DNA from: Selenomonas bovis DSM 23594
Lineage (GTDB): Bacteria > Bacillota > Negativicutes > Selenomonadales > Selenomonadaceae
Direction: 5' to 3'
DNA length: 55,767 nt
Assembly: GCF_000381005.1 (NCBI RefSeq)
Contig: NZ_KB908395.1
Span: 1 to 55,767, forward strand
Positions 17,475 through 25,458 of this stretch are shown one piece after another. Below the pieces are notes generated by a model. The model did no database searches, was not told the origin of the DNA, and saw only the letters and a list, made by a program, of their open reading frames with translations. The stretch's first letter is position 1. The number at the start of each line of letters is the position of its first letter. The position numbers were made by a program, and so were the translations under genes.

Positions 17475-18462
17475 GTGAACCGCCGTGTAGGCGGCTTAGA
17501 AAATTATACCACGTTTTCAGTCAGCCATCGATTAGTGAACCGCCGTGTAGGCGGCTTAGAAAATTGCATACATTGCCTTTCTGTATGCAACCCTGTGAAC
17601 CGCCGTGTAGGCGGCTTAGAAAATGCCGTCGATATTGTCTGCCGCTTCGCCGTGGTGAACCGCCGTGTAGGCGGCTTAGAAAAGAAACAGGTTCAGAACT
17701 TCGAGTGGTACGTTGTGAACCGCCGTGTAGGCGGCTTAGAAAAGCATCCCGGGCGGAAAGCCCAATCGCCGAACGTGAACCGCCGTGTAGGCGGCTTAGA
17801 AATTTCGCGTGATCTTCCACAAACTCGCCGTTCTGTGAACCGCCGTGTAGGCGGCTTAGAAATAAAGGATGTAGCCGAGTATCTTGAGTACGAGGTGAAC
17901 CGCCGTGTAGGCGGCTTAGAAATTCGCCGCCTTAGTCACTTCCTGCGGCTTCCCGTGAACCGCCGTGTAGGCGGCTTAGAAAGTCTGGACGGCCTGCACG
18001 ACACGGAACTTGATGTGAACCGCCGTGTAGGCGGCTTAGAAAGCAACGAGTGCAGAATTTGATAGCCATGATAAGTGAACCGCCGTGTAGGCGGCTTAGA
18101 AATTCAGCACTGCGGCGCGCTTGCTCTCTTCCGCGTGAACCGCCGTGTAGGCGGCTTAGAAATGTGAGACTTGTACGGCGTGATGTCCTCCCACGTGAAC
18201 CGCCGTGTAGGCGGCTTAGAAATGTCAAGCAAGCGGCAAAGAAAGCCGCAAGCAGTGAACCGCCGTGTAGGCGGCTTAGAAATATCATGGGAAACGCCCT
18301 TTTTCTTTCGCCTAGTGAACCGCCGTGTAGGCGGCTTAGAAATGCGACATCTCCTCCTCGGCGTAGAGAAAGAGGTGAACCGCTCGAAAAGCGTCCAGGC
18401 GTGAACGGTGAGTTTCCTCGGCGTAGAGAAAGAGGTGAACCGCCGTGTAGGCGGCTTAAAAA
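17475..18462 (+). CRISPR. Type I-F CRISPR array, 15 identical repeats plus decayed end
   Basis: The 28-bp repeat begins GTGAACCGCCGTGTAGG and ends CGGCTTAGAAA. Fifteen identical copies start at 17475 and every 60 bp to 18315, so all spacers are exactly 32 bp, the I-F size. Repeat bases 6-10 and 16-20 form the CCGCC/GGCGG stem with a GTGTA loop that Csy4 recognises. A seventeenth slot, 18375-18402, keeps only the first 9 bases; the last, 18435-18462, has one change (AAAAA for AGAAA at the end). Fourteen spacers lie between perfect repeats, and one more (18343-18374) precedes the decayed slot. Transcription is expected on the plus strand. I found no match of a spacer to the rest of this window. 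Confidence 0.98.
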
Positions 18463-18464
18463 AG

Positions 18465-18516
18465 GGAGAACTTCCTTCGTACGACATCCTGCGTCGTAAA
18501 AGTCAGGAAGCTCTCC
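18465..18516. other. Nested inverted repeat directly after the array
   Basis: Arms GGAG..CTTCCT (18465-18476) and AGGAAG..CTCC (18505-18516) enclose a second perfect stem TACGAC / GTCGTA (18480-18485 with 18493-18498). It starts 3 bases after the terminal repeat and could stop or protect the array transcript. There is no T-run, so it is not a classical terminator. Confidence 0.6.
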
Positions 18517-18636
18517 ATCGGCCTTTGCTGTAATAGAACTCTTGACATGCGTCATGGACCGACAGGGAATTTTTATGTCTCGTGTAGGTTCACCATGCAT
18601 ATGTGAAAACCAACCTCTGTAAGTCTGTCCGTATTC

Positions 18637-18665
18637 TTGCACACATAGCAGAAACGGTTTATAAT
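18637..18665 (+). promoter_or_regulatory. Promoter of the phoH-recO block
   Basis: TTGCAC (18637-18642), 17-nt spacer, TATAAT (18660-18665), about 50 bases before the phoH start. A second TTGACA at 18542-18547 has only a poor -10. Confidence 0.7.
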
Positions 18666-18714
18666 TCCATATAGTAGTTTCTTTCCTATATGTTGCGTGA
18701 AGGTGGTTTGTTTT

Positions 18715-19773
18715 TTGCGAGAGAAAGAGCCTGTGGAGAAGGTCATTTATTTTGAGGATCAGAAGGAAGCGTACAGTCTGCTCGGGGGGCGGGATGAGTT
18801 CATCCGCGTCTTTCAGGAGAATTTCGATTGTCAGATGGTGAGCCGGGGAGACAGGCTCGAGATTCTCGGCGCGCCGGAGGAGGCGGGGGCTGCCGCGCAT
18901 GTGCTCGAGGAGCTCCAGTATCTCTATCGGCAGGGAACGCAGATTACGATGCATGAGGTACGCTATGGCATCCAGCTGGAGAAGCGGGGCGAGGGGGAGG
19001 CGCTGCACAAGCTCTTTAGCGACACCATCCTCGTGACGGCCAAGGGACGTCATGTGCGGCCGAAGACGCTCGGCCAGCGCGTCTATCTCGAGGCCATTCG
19101 CAGGAACAGTATCACGTTTGGCATCGGGCCGGCGGGCACGGGCAAGACGTATCTCGCCGTCGTCATGGCGGTGGCGGCGCTGCGCACGAAGGAAGTCAAC
19201 AAGATCATCCTCACGCGCCCGGCGGTCGAGGCAGGGGAGCGGCTAGGCTTCCTCCCCGGCGACCTGCAGGATAAGGTGGATCCGTATCTGCGCCCGCTCT
19301 ACGATGCGCTTCAGGATATCCTCGGGCTCGACATGTACCAGAAATTCATGGCGCGCGGCATCATCGAGATTGCGCCGCTTGCCTATATGCGCGGACGTAC
19401 GCTCGAGGATGCTTTCATCATCCTCGATGAGGCGCAGAATACGACGGATAAGCAGATGAAGATGTTCCTCACGCGTCTCGGCTTCGGCTCGCGCATGGTC
19501 GTCACAGGCGATCTCGGTCAGGTGGATCTGCCGCGCGGCGTGACGAGCGGCCTGCGGCAGGCGAGCGAGATCTTGGATGGCGTCGAGGGCATCGGCATCG
19601 TGCGCCTCGCGCCGCTCGATGTGATCCGTCATGATGTCGTCACGCGCATTGTCAAGGCGTACGGCGCCTATGAGGAGCAGCAGAAAAAGCAGCGCGAGCA
19701 GCGTCAGGCGAGGCGGCGACGCCAGTATGGCGAGCGGGCGGAGGCTGCGGCAGAAAGCGAGGTGAAGGCATGA
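18715..19773 (+). CDS. phoH: PhoH-like ATPase
   Basis: A 352-residue PhoH-family P-loop ATPase. An N-terminal KH-like region (to about residue 100) is followed by the ATPase core: Walker [16 protein letters not shown], Walker [14 protein letters not shown], and [12 protein letters not shown]. PhoH proteins co-occur with YbeY and are thought to act in rRNA or RNA metabolism. The C-terminus is a basic Gln/Arg-rich tail. I prefer the TTG at 18715, 8 nt after AGGTGG; a GTG at 18697 in the same frame would add six residues. It overlaps ybeY by 4 nt, first in a phoH-ybeY-era-DUF502-recO operon. Confidence 0.92.
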   Translation: MREKEPVEKVIYFEDQKEAYSLLGGRDEFIRVFQENFDCQMVSRGDRLEILGAPEEAGAAAHVLEELQYLYRQGTQITMHEVRYGIQLEKRGEGEALHKLFSDTILVTAKGRHVRPKTLGQRVYLEAIRRNSITFGIGPAGTGKTYLAVVMAVAALRTKEVNKIILTRPAVEAGERLGFLPGDLQDKVDPYLRPLYDALQDILGLDMYQKFMARGIIEIAPLAYMRGRTLEDAFIILDEAQNTTDKQMKMFLTRLGFGSRMVVTGDLGQVDLPRGVTSGLRQASEILDGVEGIGIVRLAPLDVIRHDVVTRIVKAYGAYEEQQKKQREQRQARRRRQYGERAEAAAESEVKA

Positions 19774-20243
19774 AGGTCATCATCAGCAATTATCCGGAGG
19801 AGCTCAGCTTCCCGACGGAGATCGAGGAGAATGTGCGGGCAGCTGCCGAGAAGGTCGGGGAGCTCTACGGCGTCGAGAACGGCGAGGTCAGCGTGACGCT
19901 CACGAACAACGACTACATCCACCAGCTCAACCGAAAGTATCGGCAGATTGACCGGCCGACGGACGTGCTGTCCTTTGCGCTCAACGAGAGCGAGGAGCCT
20001 GACATCGAGAATGGGCCGGATATCAACGTGCTAGGGGATATCATTCTTTCCGTCGAGCGTGCCGAGGAACAGGCGGCGGACTATGGGCACAGCCTGCGGC
20101 GGGAGATCGCCTTCCTGACAGTGCACGGCATGCTGCATCTCCTGGGCTACGATCATATGGAGGAGGCGGATCGCCTCGAGATGGAGAAGGAACAGCGCTA
20201 CGTCATGGAGCAGCTGGGCATCTCAAGAAATGAAGGAGCGTGA
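19770..20243 (+). CDS. ybeY: Endoribonuclease YbeY
   Basis: A 157-residue zinc RNase used in 16S rRNA 3'-end maturation and ribosome quality control. The metal site [11 protein letters not shown] (H-x3-H-x5-H) is intact near residues 114-124. PTDVLSFAL, another family landmark, is present. The ATG overlaps the phoH stop. In many Firmicutes dgkA and cdd lie between ybeY and era; here they are absent and era follows after 4 nt. Confidence 0.96.
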   Translation: MKVIISNYPEELSFPTEIEENVRAAAEKVGELYGVENGEVSVTLTNNDYIHQLNRKYRQIDRPTDVLSFALNESEEPDIENGPDINVLGDIILSVERAEEQAADYGHSLRREIAFLTVHGMLHLLGYDHMEEADRLEMEKEQRYVMEQLGISRNEGA

Positions 20244-20247
20244 TGCT

Positions 20248-21150
20248 ATGAAAGAGAAACAGCATAAATCGGGATTCATCGCCGTCATCGGTCGGCCGAA
20301 CGTCGGCAAATCGACACTCATCAACAGCCTGATCGGGCAGAAGATCGCCATCATGAGCGACAAGCCGCAGACGACGCGCAACAGGATTCTCTGCATTCTC
20401 ACGCGGCCAGAGGCGCAGATTGTCTTTCTCGATACGCCGGGCATCCACAAGCCGAAGCACAAGCTCGGCGAGTATATGGTCAAGGCCGCCGAGGGCACGC
20501 TCAAGGAGGTCGACGCCATCTTCTTCGTCGTCGATGCCACGGAGAAGATGGGGCCGGGGGAATATTATATTCTCGAGCGCCTGCAGGCGACGGCAAAGCC
20601 GGTCATCCTCGTCGTCAACAAGCTCGACCTCATCGAGAAGGAGCAGGTGCTGCCCATCATTTCTCATTATACCGACAAGTATCCCTTTGTCGGTGTCGTG
20701 CCCATCTCGGCGAAAGAAGAGACGAACCTCGACGCGCTCATCGAGGAAGTGGAGAAATACCTGCCCGAGGGGCCGCAGTACTATCCGGAGGACATGGTCA
20801 CGGATCAGCCGGAGCGGCTCATCGTCGCGGAGCTCGTGCGCGAGAAGGCGCTCCAGCTCACGCGCGACGAGGTCCCGCATGCCATCGCCGTCGACGTCGA
20901 CGAGATGAAGGCGCGGGACAACGGCGACACCTACATCCGCGCGACCATCTATGTCGAGCGCGATTCGCAGAAGGGTATCCTCATCGGCGCGAAGGGCTCC
21001 ATGCTCAAGGAGATCGGCAAGCTCGCGCGCGCGGACATCGAGATGCTCCTCGGCACGCGCGTCTTCCTCGACCTCTGGGTCAAGGTGAAAAAGGACTGGC
21101 GCGACCGTGACAGTGTCTTGAGAGGGTTTGGGTTCGGCAATGAACAATGA
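20248..21150 (+). CDS. era: GTPase Era
   Basis: A 300-residue Era, a GTPase that binds the 3' end of 16S rRNA during 30S assembly. G motifs: GRPNVGKST (P-loop), DTPGIHKPKH, NKLDL and SAKEETN; the C-terminal KH domain includes GAKGSMLKEIGKLAR. I chose ATG 20248, which has AAGGAG 9 nt upstream; an ATG at 20230 lies inside ybeY. It overlaps the next gene by 11 nt, in line with coupled translation. Confidence 0.97.
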   Translation: MKEKQHKSGFIAVIGRPNVGKSTLINSLIGQKIAIMSDKPQTTRNRILCILTRPEAQIVFLDTPGIHKPKHKLGEYMVKAAEGTLKEVDAIFFVVDATEKMGPGEYYILERLQATAKPVILVVNKLDLIEKEQVLPIISHYTDKYPFVGVVPISAKEETNLDALIEEVEKYLPEGPQYYPEDMVTDQPERLIVAELVREKALQLTRDEVPHAIAVDVDEMKARDNGDTYIRATIYVERDSQKGILIGAKGSMLKEIGKLARADIEMLLGTRVFLDLWVKVKKDWRDRDSVLRGFGFGNEQ

Positions 21151-21895
21151 GAAACGCAGGGCATTGCGGCGGGTGATATCCCGCCGCTTCATCAATGGCC
21201 TGATTCTGCTCGTTCCCATCGCGATCACGCTTTTCGTCGTAGCGGAGACGCTGCAGTTCACGGAAGGCGTGCTGGGGAAGCACCTCCCGTTCTATTTCCC
21301 CGGCATGGGCATCATCACGCTCGTCCTGTTCATCTACTTTGTCGGCTGGCTCTCTTCCTACTGGTTCATGCGGCGCTGCATCCGCATGGGCGAGCGCCTG
21401 CTCGGGAAGATTCCCGTCGTGAAATTCATCTACAACAGCGTCAAGCATCTTTCGACGGCTGTCTTCGAGTCGAACAGCATGTTCGACCGCGTCGTGCTCG
21501 TCCCCTTTCATCAGTCAAAGGCGCTCGGTTTCATCATGGCGGATGTGCCGCAGGCGCTCAAGGAGAAGCTCGGCGATGACTATGTCTGCGTCTTCGTCCC
21601 TTGGAGTCTCAACATGACCTCGGGAACGAATCTCTTCGTCAAGGAGAGCGATGTCATCTACCTCGATATCAGCAGCGAATCCGCACTGCAATATATGCTC
21701 ACAGCTGGGGCCGTCATGCCAAAGAAGATCGGGCAGCCTCCTCTGTCGCAGCGGGATAATGGGGAGCAGATTTCTTTGGAGAATCACGGCGCGCAGGATG
21801 AGAAAGAGAGCAATAAGCAGACCGCGCCGGAGCAGGAAGAGGGCGCGGCATTTGCGTCTGACGCGCGGACAGGAACAAAAGGGGAGCATCGCTGA
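21140..21895 (+). CDS. DUF502 family membrane protein
   Basis: A 251-residue protein with two predicted membrane spans (FINGLILLVPIAITLFVVAETL and GIITLVLFIYFVGWLSSYW) and a soluble domain with FDRVVLVPFHQSKALGFIM, which is the DUF502 pattern. The tail after residue 200 is charged and low in complexity. The biochemical role of DUF502 is not established. It lies between era and recO and overlaps both slightly, which suggests co-expression with the RNA/DNA maintenance genes but does not show a shared function. Confidence 0.85.
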   Translation: MNNEKRRALRRVISRRFINGLILLVPIAITLFVVAETLQFTEGVLGKHLPFYFPGMGIITLVLFIYFVGWLSSYWFMRRCIRMGERLLGKIPVVKFIYNSVKHLSTAVFESNSMFDRVVLVPFHQSKALGFIMADVPQALKEKLGDDYVCVFVPWSLNMTSGTNLFVKESDVIYLDISSESALQYMLTAGAVMPKKIGQPPLSQRDNGEQISLENHGAQDEKESNKQTAPEQEEGAAFASDARTGTKGEHR

Positions 21896-22626
21896 TGGCG
21901 CGCTACACGGCATCTGCACTGGTTCTCGGCGTGCACAACTGGGGCGATGCGGATAAGATCGTCACGCTCTTCACACGGGAGCGCGGACTCATCCGGGCCG
22001 CGGCCTTCGGCGCGCGCCGCCCGAAAAGTCCGCTTGCAGCGGGACTGCAGATGTTCAACGAGATCGAGGCGGAGCTCACGGAGGGACAGCGGCTTGATAC
22101 GGTGCGGACGGCCTCACTGCTCCATCATCCGAAGAAGCTCAGCGAGGATCTTGCGGCGATGTCCTACGGCTCGTTCGTCGCGGAGCTCGTGCGCGAGTTC
22201 CTGCCGGAGAAACAGCCGGAGCCCGCGATCTACACACTGCTCGGCAAGGTGTTCGCGGCGTTCGAGACGCGCAACGCACGCATTGTCGCACTCGTGGCCG
22301 CGTATCAGCTCATGGAGCATACGGGGCTGCAACTCTCCTATGAGCGCTGCGCACATTGCGGGAAATTGCTGGAGGGGGACGCTTTTTTCAGCGAACAGGC
22401 GGGCGGCGCGCTCTGCGCGGAGGATAGGGCCGCGGATGCCGTGCCCTATCCGGCGCAGTTGCGGGAGTTCCTCGCGCGCATCTTTGCCTATGACTGGCGA
22501 CCAAATGCGTCGTCCACGGTCACGCGGGACAATCTCCTCGCGGCGGAACAGATGCTCATCGGCTACTTGCAGCGGCTCTTAGGGCATCCACTCAAATCGC
22601 TCGTCTTCATCCATCAGCTGGGGTGA
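21895..22626 (+). CDS. recO: DNA repair protein RecO
   Basis: A 243-residue RecO, which helps load RecA onto SSB-coated DNA in the RecFOR pathway. An N-terminal OB fold (YTASALVLGVHNWGDADKIVTLFTRERG) is followed by a helical domain carrying the CAHCGKLL zinc motif near residue 150. Only part of the four-cysteine set is clear: CxxC plus Cys in GGALCAED. The start ATG overlaps the DUF502 stop. It is the last gene of the tightly packed block. Confidence 0.94.
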   Translation: MARYTASALVLGVHNWGDADKIVTLFTRERGLIRAAAFGARRPKSPLAAGLQMFNEIEAELTEGQRLDTVRTASLLHHPKKLSEDLAAMSYGSFVAELVREFLPEKQPEPAIYTLLGKVFAAFETRNARIVALVAAYQLMEHTGLQLSYERCAHCGKLLEGDAFFSEQAGGALCAEDRAADAVPYPAQLREFLARIFAYDWRPNASSTVTRDNLLAAEQMLIGYLQRLLGHPLKSLVFIHQLG

Positions 22627-22688
22627 TGGTGCTGTGACAGCTGGAGGGAACTGCCTTAGGGGGGTGCGAATAGAGAGGTTACACCACC

Positions 22689-22919
22689 ATGAAGAGAAAT
22701 TTCATACTGGACATACTGCTCGTAGTGAGCACCTTACTCTGTGCTGTAACAGGCATCGTATTGGATTTTCATCTCTTTTCCGGCGGCCGCAGCGTCAAGA
22801 TGCTTTTGTTTACGATTCATAAGTGGAGCGGGTACGGCATGGCCATTCTTGTGGCTTTGCATTTTGCTTGGCATTGGAACTGGTTGCGGTATGCGGCGAG
22901 GACTTTGTGGAAACGCTGA
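22689..22919 (+). CDS. DUF4405-like two-span membrane protein
   Basis: A 76-residue protein with two membrane segments (FILDILLVVSTLLCAVTGIVL and GYGMAILVALHFAWHWNWL). Histidines at each span (TIHKWSG, LHFAWHW) match DUF4405 proteins, which look like the membrane cytochrome fold and may bind heme; this is inference. GAGAGGTTACACCACC lies before the ATG. It could be co-transcribed with the next small membrane protein. Confidence 0.75.
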   Translation: MKRNFILDILLVVSTLLCAVTGIVLDFHLFSGGRSVKMLLFTIHKWSGYGMAILVALHFAWHWNWLRYAARTLWKR

Positions 22920-23027
22920 GGATCGGGGTGCGTTGTTTGTCAGTATGGAGGCCGTTTGGAGATGGTAATGGACGGCATTCCTGCTGCGCCCATGCGGGCG
23001 ATGGATCGCGAGAGGGAGAGAAGAACT

Positions 23028-23318
23028 ATGGTTAGATGCGCACATTGCGGCAAGTCTCTGGATGAGAAGGAAGCGCTCCGCCACAAAAAGAAGGACGGCG
23101 GGGAGGAGATCATCTGCAGGGATTGTTTCAAGGAAATCACGGGGATTGATTATCAGACGTTTGCTTATCGGCGGGAAAATGCGAAACAGACCATCTTTGC
23201 TGTCGTGTTCTGTCTCGCGGCGACGGTCTATGCCTTTGTCGAGAAGGGCGCGCTCTGGGGCGTGCTCGGTCTGGTGCTGACGGTGCTTGTGTATCTCTTC
23301 GCAAGCAAGGCGCGTTGA
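23028..23318 (+). CDS. Small zinc-ribbon membrane protein
   Basis: A 96-residue protein. An N-terminal zinc ribbon is indicated by CAHCGKS (residues 4-10) and CRDC (about 29-32). Two apolar segments follow, TIFAVVFCLAATVYAFV and LWGVLGLVLTVLVYLFA. I do not recognise a specific family. ATG 23028 has GAGGGAGAG upstream; the open frame upstream to 22956 lacks a site. It is followed by a terminator. Confidence 0.7.
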   Translation: MVRCAHCGKSLDEKEALRHKKKDGGEEIICRDCFKEITGIDYQTFAYRRENAKQTIFAVVFCLAATVYAFVEKGALWGVLGLVLTVLVYLFASKAR

Positions 23319-23388
23319 TGGCCGAAAAATATACGAATATAATGGATAACGAACGAGGCGCTGATTCTTTCGTCACTTTTTCTAAAAA

Positions 23389-23434
23389 GATGAGCCGTCG
23401 CTTTCCCTTGGAGGAGAGCGGCGGCTCGTCTTTA
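23389..23434 (+). terminator. Terminator after the zinc-ribbon gene
   Basis: A 14-bp stem (23389-23402 with 23417-23430; two G-U pairs) with the sequence GATGAGCCGTCGCT on the left, followed by TTTAT. The remaining bases to 23672 are taken by repeats and by the terminator of the opposite gene. Confidence 0.85.
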
Positions 23435-23440
23435 TCTTCT

Positions 23441-23605
23441 TTACTGCAAGGGCGGGCGCACAATGTCCACAAAGTGGACGTTTGTGCGTTGAGTTTACTA
23501 CGTAAATCCCCAAGAACGCAAGCCGCAGGCGCAGCGCGATTGGTTGGATTTACTGCAAGGGCGGGCGCACAATGTCCACAAAGTGGACGTTTGTGCGTTG
23601 AGTTT
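23441..23605. repeat. Dispersed hairpin repeat family, 1.5 tandem units
   Basis: A 56-bp block beginning TTACTGCAAGGGCGGGCGCA occurs at 23441-23496 and again at 23550-23605, a 109-bp period. Each contains the hairpin GCACAATGTCCAC-AAA-GTGGACGTTTGTGC (23458-23487; 23567-23596). Between them is a link with CGCAAGCCGCAGGCGCAGCG. The same unit is found inverted at about 50936-51055. There is no coding sense; the block separates a convergent gene pair. Confidence 0.85.
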
Positions 23606-23621
23606 GTTATGGAGAGAAAAC

Positions 23622-23648
23622 GAGGGCAGTGCGCCGTGCACTGCCCTC
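23622..23648 (-). terminator. Terminator of the PycB-like gene
   Basis: Perfect 10-bp stem GAGGGCAGTG / CACTGCCCTC; on the minus strand it is followed by GTTTTCTC. Confidence 0.85.
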
Positions 23649-23672
23649 GCTGTGTTTCGTATATGGGAACTT

Positions 23673-25055
23673 TTAACGGCGATATGCCGTGATGGACTGA
23701 TAATGCTTCTTGAAGAACTCCTCTGCGACCTGCGGGAAGAGCGCGTAGGAAAGCACGTCCTCATCCGTCGGGTTCAGGAAGCCCTTGCCGATGAGCTCCG
23801 CCTTAAACTGGTCGAACGTCTCTGCCTTTGCATCCTCGACGGAGCAATCCTCGATGATATCGCTCTCGGCGATGTGGAGCGTCTTCGTGAGGAAGTCGTG
23901 ATCCACAGGCACCGGCGTGCGGCCGAACTTGCCGCGTGCGAGATCCTTGAATTCGTTCGGTACCATCTTGTAGCGCTCGCCGCTCATGACGTTGAACGTT
24001 GCCATCGTGCCGACGATCTGGGAGGACGGCGTGACGAGCGGCGGATAGCCGATATCCTTGCGGACGCGCGGCATCTCGTCGAGCAGATCCTGATACTTGT
24101 CCTCCATGCCGGCTTCCTTGAGCTGGTTCGCGAGGTTCGAGAGCATACCGCCCGGAATCTGGAAGTCGAGAACGTTCGGATTGATATCGAAATAGCCCTT
24201 GAGGTTGAACTCTTTGATGAGGCGTTTCTTGACCTCGAGGAAGTGTTTGGAAATCGGCGTGAGTTGCTGGACGTCGATGCCCGTATCATGTTCCGTGCCC
24301 TCGAGCATGCGGATCATCGTCTCCGTGCAGGGCTGGGACGTATCGGAGGAGAACGGCGCGAGAGCGCAGTCGATGATATCGACGCCGGCCTCGACGGCCT
24401 TGAGGTACGTCGCGTGGCCGAAGCCGGACGTGCAGTGCGTATGGAGCTCCACAGGGATGTCGAGTTCGCTCTTGAGCTTCTTGACGAGATCCTCTGCAAC
24501 GTACGGTTTTAGCAGGCCGGACATATCCTTGATGCAGATGGAGTGGCAGCCCATCTCCTGCAGCTCCTTGGCGAGCTTGACGAACGTATCATTGGTATGC
24601 ACCGGGCTGATGGTATAGACGAGGCAACCCTGGACCTCCGGTTTCTCTGGGCAGTTCAGCGCCGCATTGATAGCGACCTTGAGATTGCGGACATCGTTGA
24701 GCGCATCGAAGATGCGGAAGACACCGATGCCGTGCTGGGATGCCTTCTGGACGAATTTCTCGACGACATCATTGGAGTAATGATTGTAGCCGAGGAGGTT
24801 CTGGCCGCGCAGGAGCATCTGGATCGGCGTCTTGAGTTTCGACTTCAGCGTATCGAGACGCTCCCACGGGTCCTCATCGAGGAAGCGCAGGCAGGTATCG
24901 AAGGTGGCACCACCCCATGCCTCGAGAGCCTTGTAGCCGACCTGGTCAAGCGCAGCGAGCTGCGGCAGCATATCAGAGAGGTGCATGCGCGTCGCACAGA
25001 GCGACTGATGGCCATCGCGCAAGACGGTTTCCATGATTTTCACAGGTTTTGCCAT
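23673..25055 (-). CDS. Pyruvate carboxylase subunit B / oxaloacetate decarboxylase alpha-type carboxyltransferase
   Basis: A 460-residue carboxyltransferase that moves CO2 between biotin and pyruvate/oxaloacetate. The DRE-TIM barrel metal site is visible: ETVLRDGHQSL near residue 10, the carbamyl-lysine region CIKDMSGLL near 180, and HTHCTSGFGH near 210. The PYC_OADA conserved domain follows (about 280-450). There is no C-terminal biotinyl domain (no AMKM-type motif), so the biotin carrier must be a separate protein, not seen here. I cannot tell a pyruvate carboxylase B from an Na-pumping decarboxylase alpha or a transcarboxylase 5S subunit from sequence alone. Start ATG has GGAG 9 nt upstream. 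Divergent from lctBCD. Confidence 0.88.
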   Translation of the reverse strand: MAKPVKIMETVLRDGHQSLCATRMHLSDMLPQLAALDQVGYKALEAWGGATFDTCLRFLDEDPWERLDTLKSKLKTPIQMLLRGQNLLGYNHYSNDVVEKFVQKASQHGIGVFRIFDALNDVRNLKVAINAALNCPEKPEVQGCLVYTISPVHTNDTFVKLAKELQEMGCHSICIKDMSGLLKPYVAEDLVKKLKSELDIPVELHTHCTSGFGHATYLKAVEAGVDIIDCALAPFSSDTSQPCTETMIRMLEGTEHDTGIDVQQLTPISKHFLEVKKRLIKEFNLKGYFDINPNVLDFQIPGGMLSNLANQLKEAGMEDKYQDLLDEMPRVRKDIGYPPLVTPSSQIVGTMATFNVMSGERYKMVPNEFKDLARGKFGRTPVPVDHDFLTKTLHIAESDIIEDCSVEDAKAETFDQFKAELIGKGFLNPTDEDVLSYALFPQVAEEFFKKHYQSITAYRR

Positions 25056-25190
25056 AATAAAACACTCCAATGCTTTAATAATCCTAGATTATCCCTTGTG
25101 GCACAAAAGAGGACGAACGCAAAGCTCTGAACAAGACGTGTCGTATTGTTTCTTTTTTGCGTCCGGGCCAGTCCAATTTCGCAGCACACC

Positions 25191-25222
25191 TTTAGTATAG
25201 GTACTAAATTGGGATGTGTCAA
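25191..25222 (-). promoter_or_regulatory. Consensus promoter and operator-like dyad of the PycB-like gene
   Basis: On the minus strand: TTGACA (25217-25222), 17-nt spacer, TATACT (25194-25199). A perfect 7-bp inverted repeat TTTAGTA-TAGG-TACTAAA (25191-25208) covers the -10 box and looks like a repressor site. The leader is about 135 nt. Confidence 0.8.
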
Positions 25223-25377
25223 TCAAAAAATTTCCCCTCGATTGTGAAAAACGATATGGAAAAATAGCAAATAAGTTAATATCTTCACTTTGTAGACAAA
25301 TCGGAGAAAATTTTATACAATATGAATCAGGAAAAAACACACTGCAACAAGTAGTGAAATGAAAGCTAATAATAAAA

Positions 25378-25439
25378 GTGACGTGGGCAAAGGAAGGTTC
25401 GCCACAGCGCGGTACCGCGGAATCTTTTCCTGATGTCAC
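25378..25439 (+). promoter_or_regulatory. Structured leader element before lctB
   Basis: Nested pairing arms: GTGAC (25378-25382) with GTCAC (25435-25439), AGGAA (25391-25395) with TTCCT (25427-25431), and the inner palindrome CGCGGTACCGCG (25408-25419). The AGGAGGGG ribosome site of lctB follows 6 bases later. It could be a cis-acting RNA or an operator. The class is unknown; a weak promoter (TTATAC near 25314) may lie upstream. Confidence 0.5.
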
Positions 25440-25458
25440 AAAGTAGGAGGGGCGATTT

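Noticed and set aside
17385-18404. Long ORFs across the CRISPR array coding repeated VNRRVGGLE or REPPCRRLR peptides on both strands
   Set aside because: They arise because the 60-bp period is a multiple of three. The strict 28/32 layout and cas genes show it is an array.
18578-18594. Inverted CRISPR-repeat fragment (GTGAACCTACACGAG on the minus strand) beyond the array
   Set aside because: Only the first seven bases fit the repeat; likely chance.
25378-25439. Fluoride-type riboswitch before lctB
   Set aside because: GGTTCGCCA and a GC stem look similar, but the conserved GATG, AAC-GC and GCTGATG parts are missing and the genes downstream are unrelated to fluoride.
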